Below, in pieces: positions 4,520-5,771 of a stretch of 5,771 bases of DNA. The number at the start of each line of letters is the position of its first letter. Position 1 is the stretch's first letter. The stretch is from Candidatus Cloacimonadota bacterium. Its GTDB lineage: Bacteria; Cloacimonadota; Cloacimonadia; Cloacimonadales; TCS61. The position numbers were made by a program, and so were the translations under genes. The stretch spans positions 1-5,771 of the forward strand of contig DAOUUD010000118.1 of the NCBI GenBank assembly GCA_030668345.1. Reading direction: 5' to 3'. Below the pieces are notes generated by a model, which was given only the letters and a program-made list of their open reading frames with translations, did not search any database and had not been told where the DNA came from.

Positions 4520-5771
4520 TTACATTCTAACCAGATTTGCAGCTTTTTGACCACCACAGGCAAGTCTGGTATCGAGTACCAGTTTTGCTCGTTTTATTAT
4601 ATCTTTATAATCGTAGATCGTATGATCTGTAACAATGATAACAGCATCATAATCTTCGATGTTATCGAGGCTGACGGATTCGTAATGCTTATCATTGAGT
4701 TCGTTATGTAATTTCGGTATATGGGGATCATTATAATCGAACCTGGCATCGTTATTTTCCAGGATAACGATCAGATCCTGAATAGGAGATTCTCTCATAT
4801 CCTCTATATCTTTTTTGTAAGCCGCACCAAGGAGAAGTATCTTTGAGGTTGAAAGTGCCTTTCCTTTTTTATTTAGCAATTTACCTAATTTTGTTATAAC
4901 AAATTCGGGCATATGATTATTGATCTCACCGGCAAGTTCGATCAACCTTGTATGATAGCCATATTCCCTGGCTTTCCAGGTAAGATAGAACGGATCGAGT
5001 GGAATGCAGTGACCACCGATTCCCGGACCGGGATAGAAAGCCATAAAACCGTAAGGTTTGGTTTTGGCAGCCTCAATAACTTCCCATATATCTATTCCCA
5101 TTTTCTCGCACAGGATGGTCATTTCGTTAGCAAGAGCAATATTGATATTACGGAATGTATTCTCGTAGATCTTTTCCATCTCGGCAATAGCCGGAGATGA
5201 AACAAGATGAATGGGAGCATCGAGTATATTTTCATAAAAAAGCTTTGATATCTTATTACAATTTTTCGTAATACCGCCTACAACCTTAGGAGTATTATTG
5301 GTCTTATAGTCTTTATTTCCTGGGTCTACTCGCTCAGGTGAAAAAGCAACGAAAAAATTCTCTCCTATCTTGAACCCTTTTTCAACAAAAGCAGGAGCAA
5401 CTATTTCATCTGTAGTACCGGGATATGTTGTGCTTTCCAAAATAACAAGTGTATCTTCAGAGACATTTTCTGCTAGCGATGTTACAGAAGCTCTTACATA
5501 TGAAGAATCCGGTTGCTGATATTTATCAAGCGGAGTAGGTACAGCTATCATGATAACATCTGCAGTTTTCATTTCAGTATAATCGAAAGTAGCACGAAGC
5601 ATGCCTTTATCAACCAGTTCTTTAAGTTCATCATCATCTACATCACCAATGTAATTTTGTCCGGCATTCACGTGGGTTACAGCATATTCACTTACATCAA
5701 CGCCAATAACCTGAAAGCCCTTTCTGGCGACAGTAACAGCCATTGGTAGACCTACGTATCCAAGACCGACA
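4520..5771 (-). CDS. wbpA: Nucleotide-sugar dehydrogenase, WbpA-type UDP-GlcNAc 6-dehydrogenase (5' end beyond window)
   Basis: This enzyme probably performs the NAD-dependent double oxidation of C6 of a UDP-N-acetylhexosamine to the uronic acid, a cytosolic step in making lipopolysaccharide, O-antigen or capsule. The frame stays open to the window edge and reads VGLGYVGLP just before the first visible Met (5743). That is the Rossmann GxGxxG loop, so the true start lies outside and Met 5743 is internal. Numbering from that Met: acidic end of strand 2 (VIGVD, 12-16), VPTPLD (68-73), STTYPGTT (104-111), the central helix EMEKIYENTFRNINIALANE (188-207), catalytic Cys246 in GPGIGGHCIPLDPFYL (239-254), and the C-terminal UDP-binding motif GAAYKKDIEDMRESP (306-320). 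The wording around Cys246 resembles WbpA rather than WecC (GGHCIAVDP), hence UDP-GlcNAc as the preferred substrate guess; UDP-ManNAc is not excluded. It stops 41 nt before the NusG-like gene and is the first visible gene of the leftward operon. Confidence 0.9.
   Translation of the reverse strand, partial: VGLGYVGLPMAVTVARKGFQVIGVDVSEYAVTHVNAGQNYIGDVDDDELKELVDKGMLRATFDYTEMKTADVIMIAVPTPLDKYQQPDSSYVRASVTSLAENVSEDTLVILESTTYPGTTDEIVAPAFVEKGFKIGENFFVAFSPERVDPGNKDYKTNNTPKVVGGITKNCNKISKLFYENILDAPIHLVSSPAIAEMEKIYENTFRNINIALANEMTILCEKMGIDIWEVIEAAKTKPYGFMAFYPGPGIGGHCIPLDPFYLTWKAREYGYHTRLIELAGEINNHMPEFVITKLGKLLNKKGKALSTSKILLLGAAYKKDIEDMRESPIQDLIVILENNDARFDYNDPHIPKLHNELNDKHYESVSLDNIEDYDAVIIVTDHTIYDYKDIIKRAKLVLDTRLACGGQKAANLVRM

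Overview
The window carries seven protein genes, all on the minus strand and packed head to tail, followed at its left end by a repeat-flanked cassette. The seven proteins fit a Gram-negative bacterium of moderate to low GC: HflK/HflC are inner-membrane proteins, and the UDP-sugar enzymes point to a lipopolysaccharide, O-antigen or capsule. No rRNA or other marker is present. An uncultured anaerobe of the Cloacimonadota/FCB type would fit, but that is a low-confidence inference from general style and not from a diagnostic gene.

In the direction of transcription (right to left): a 5'-truncated nucleotide-sugar dehydrogenase of the WbpA type (4520-5771); a specialised NusG paralogue of the RfaH/UpxY kind (3930-4478); an extended short-chain dehydrogenase/reductase epimerase close to the short GalE enzymes (2989-3921); hflK (1995-2975) and hflC (1060-1998), joined by an ATGA overlap; and tadA (595-1050). 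Gaps are 41, 8, 13, -4 and 9 nt, so these six genes look like one transcription unit. The first three belong to surface-polysaccharide precursor synthesis and its transcriptional control. HflK/HflC form a membrane prohibitin-like complex that modulates FtsH, and TadA makes inosine in tRNA; these two functions are housekeeping.

The unusual part is the left 600 bp. A small GIY-YIG nuclease gene (175-462) sits between two copies of a GC-rich (about 62% in the conserved core), hairpin-dense direct repeat (47-172 and 440-588). The copies differ by four substitutions in the 121 directly alignable positions, plus a 23-nt length difference. Each copy starts 2-6 nt after the stop codon of the gene before it (GIY-YIG or tadA). 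The end of the repeat next to the nuclease gene supplies an in-frame ATG and a short peptide leader. The layout looks like a small mobile or cassette-like element (repeat, nuclease, repeat) inserted behind tadA. I do not recognise the repeat family, and this is the best candidate here for something undescribed.
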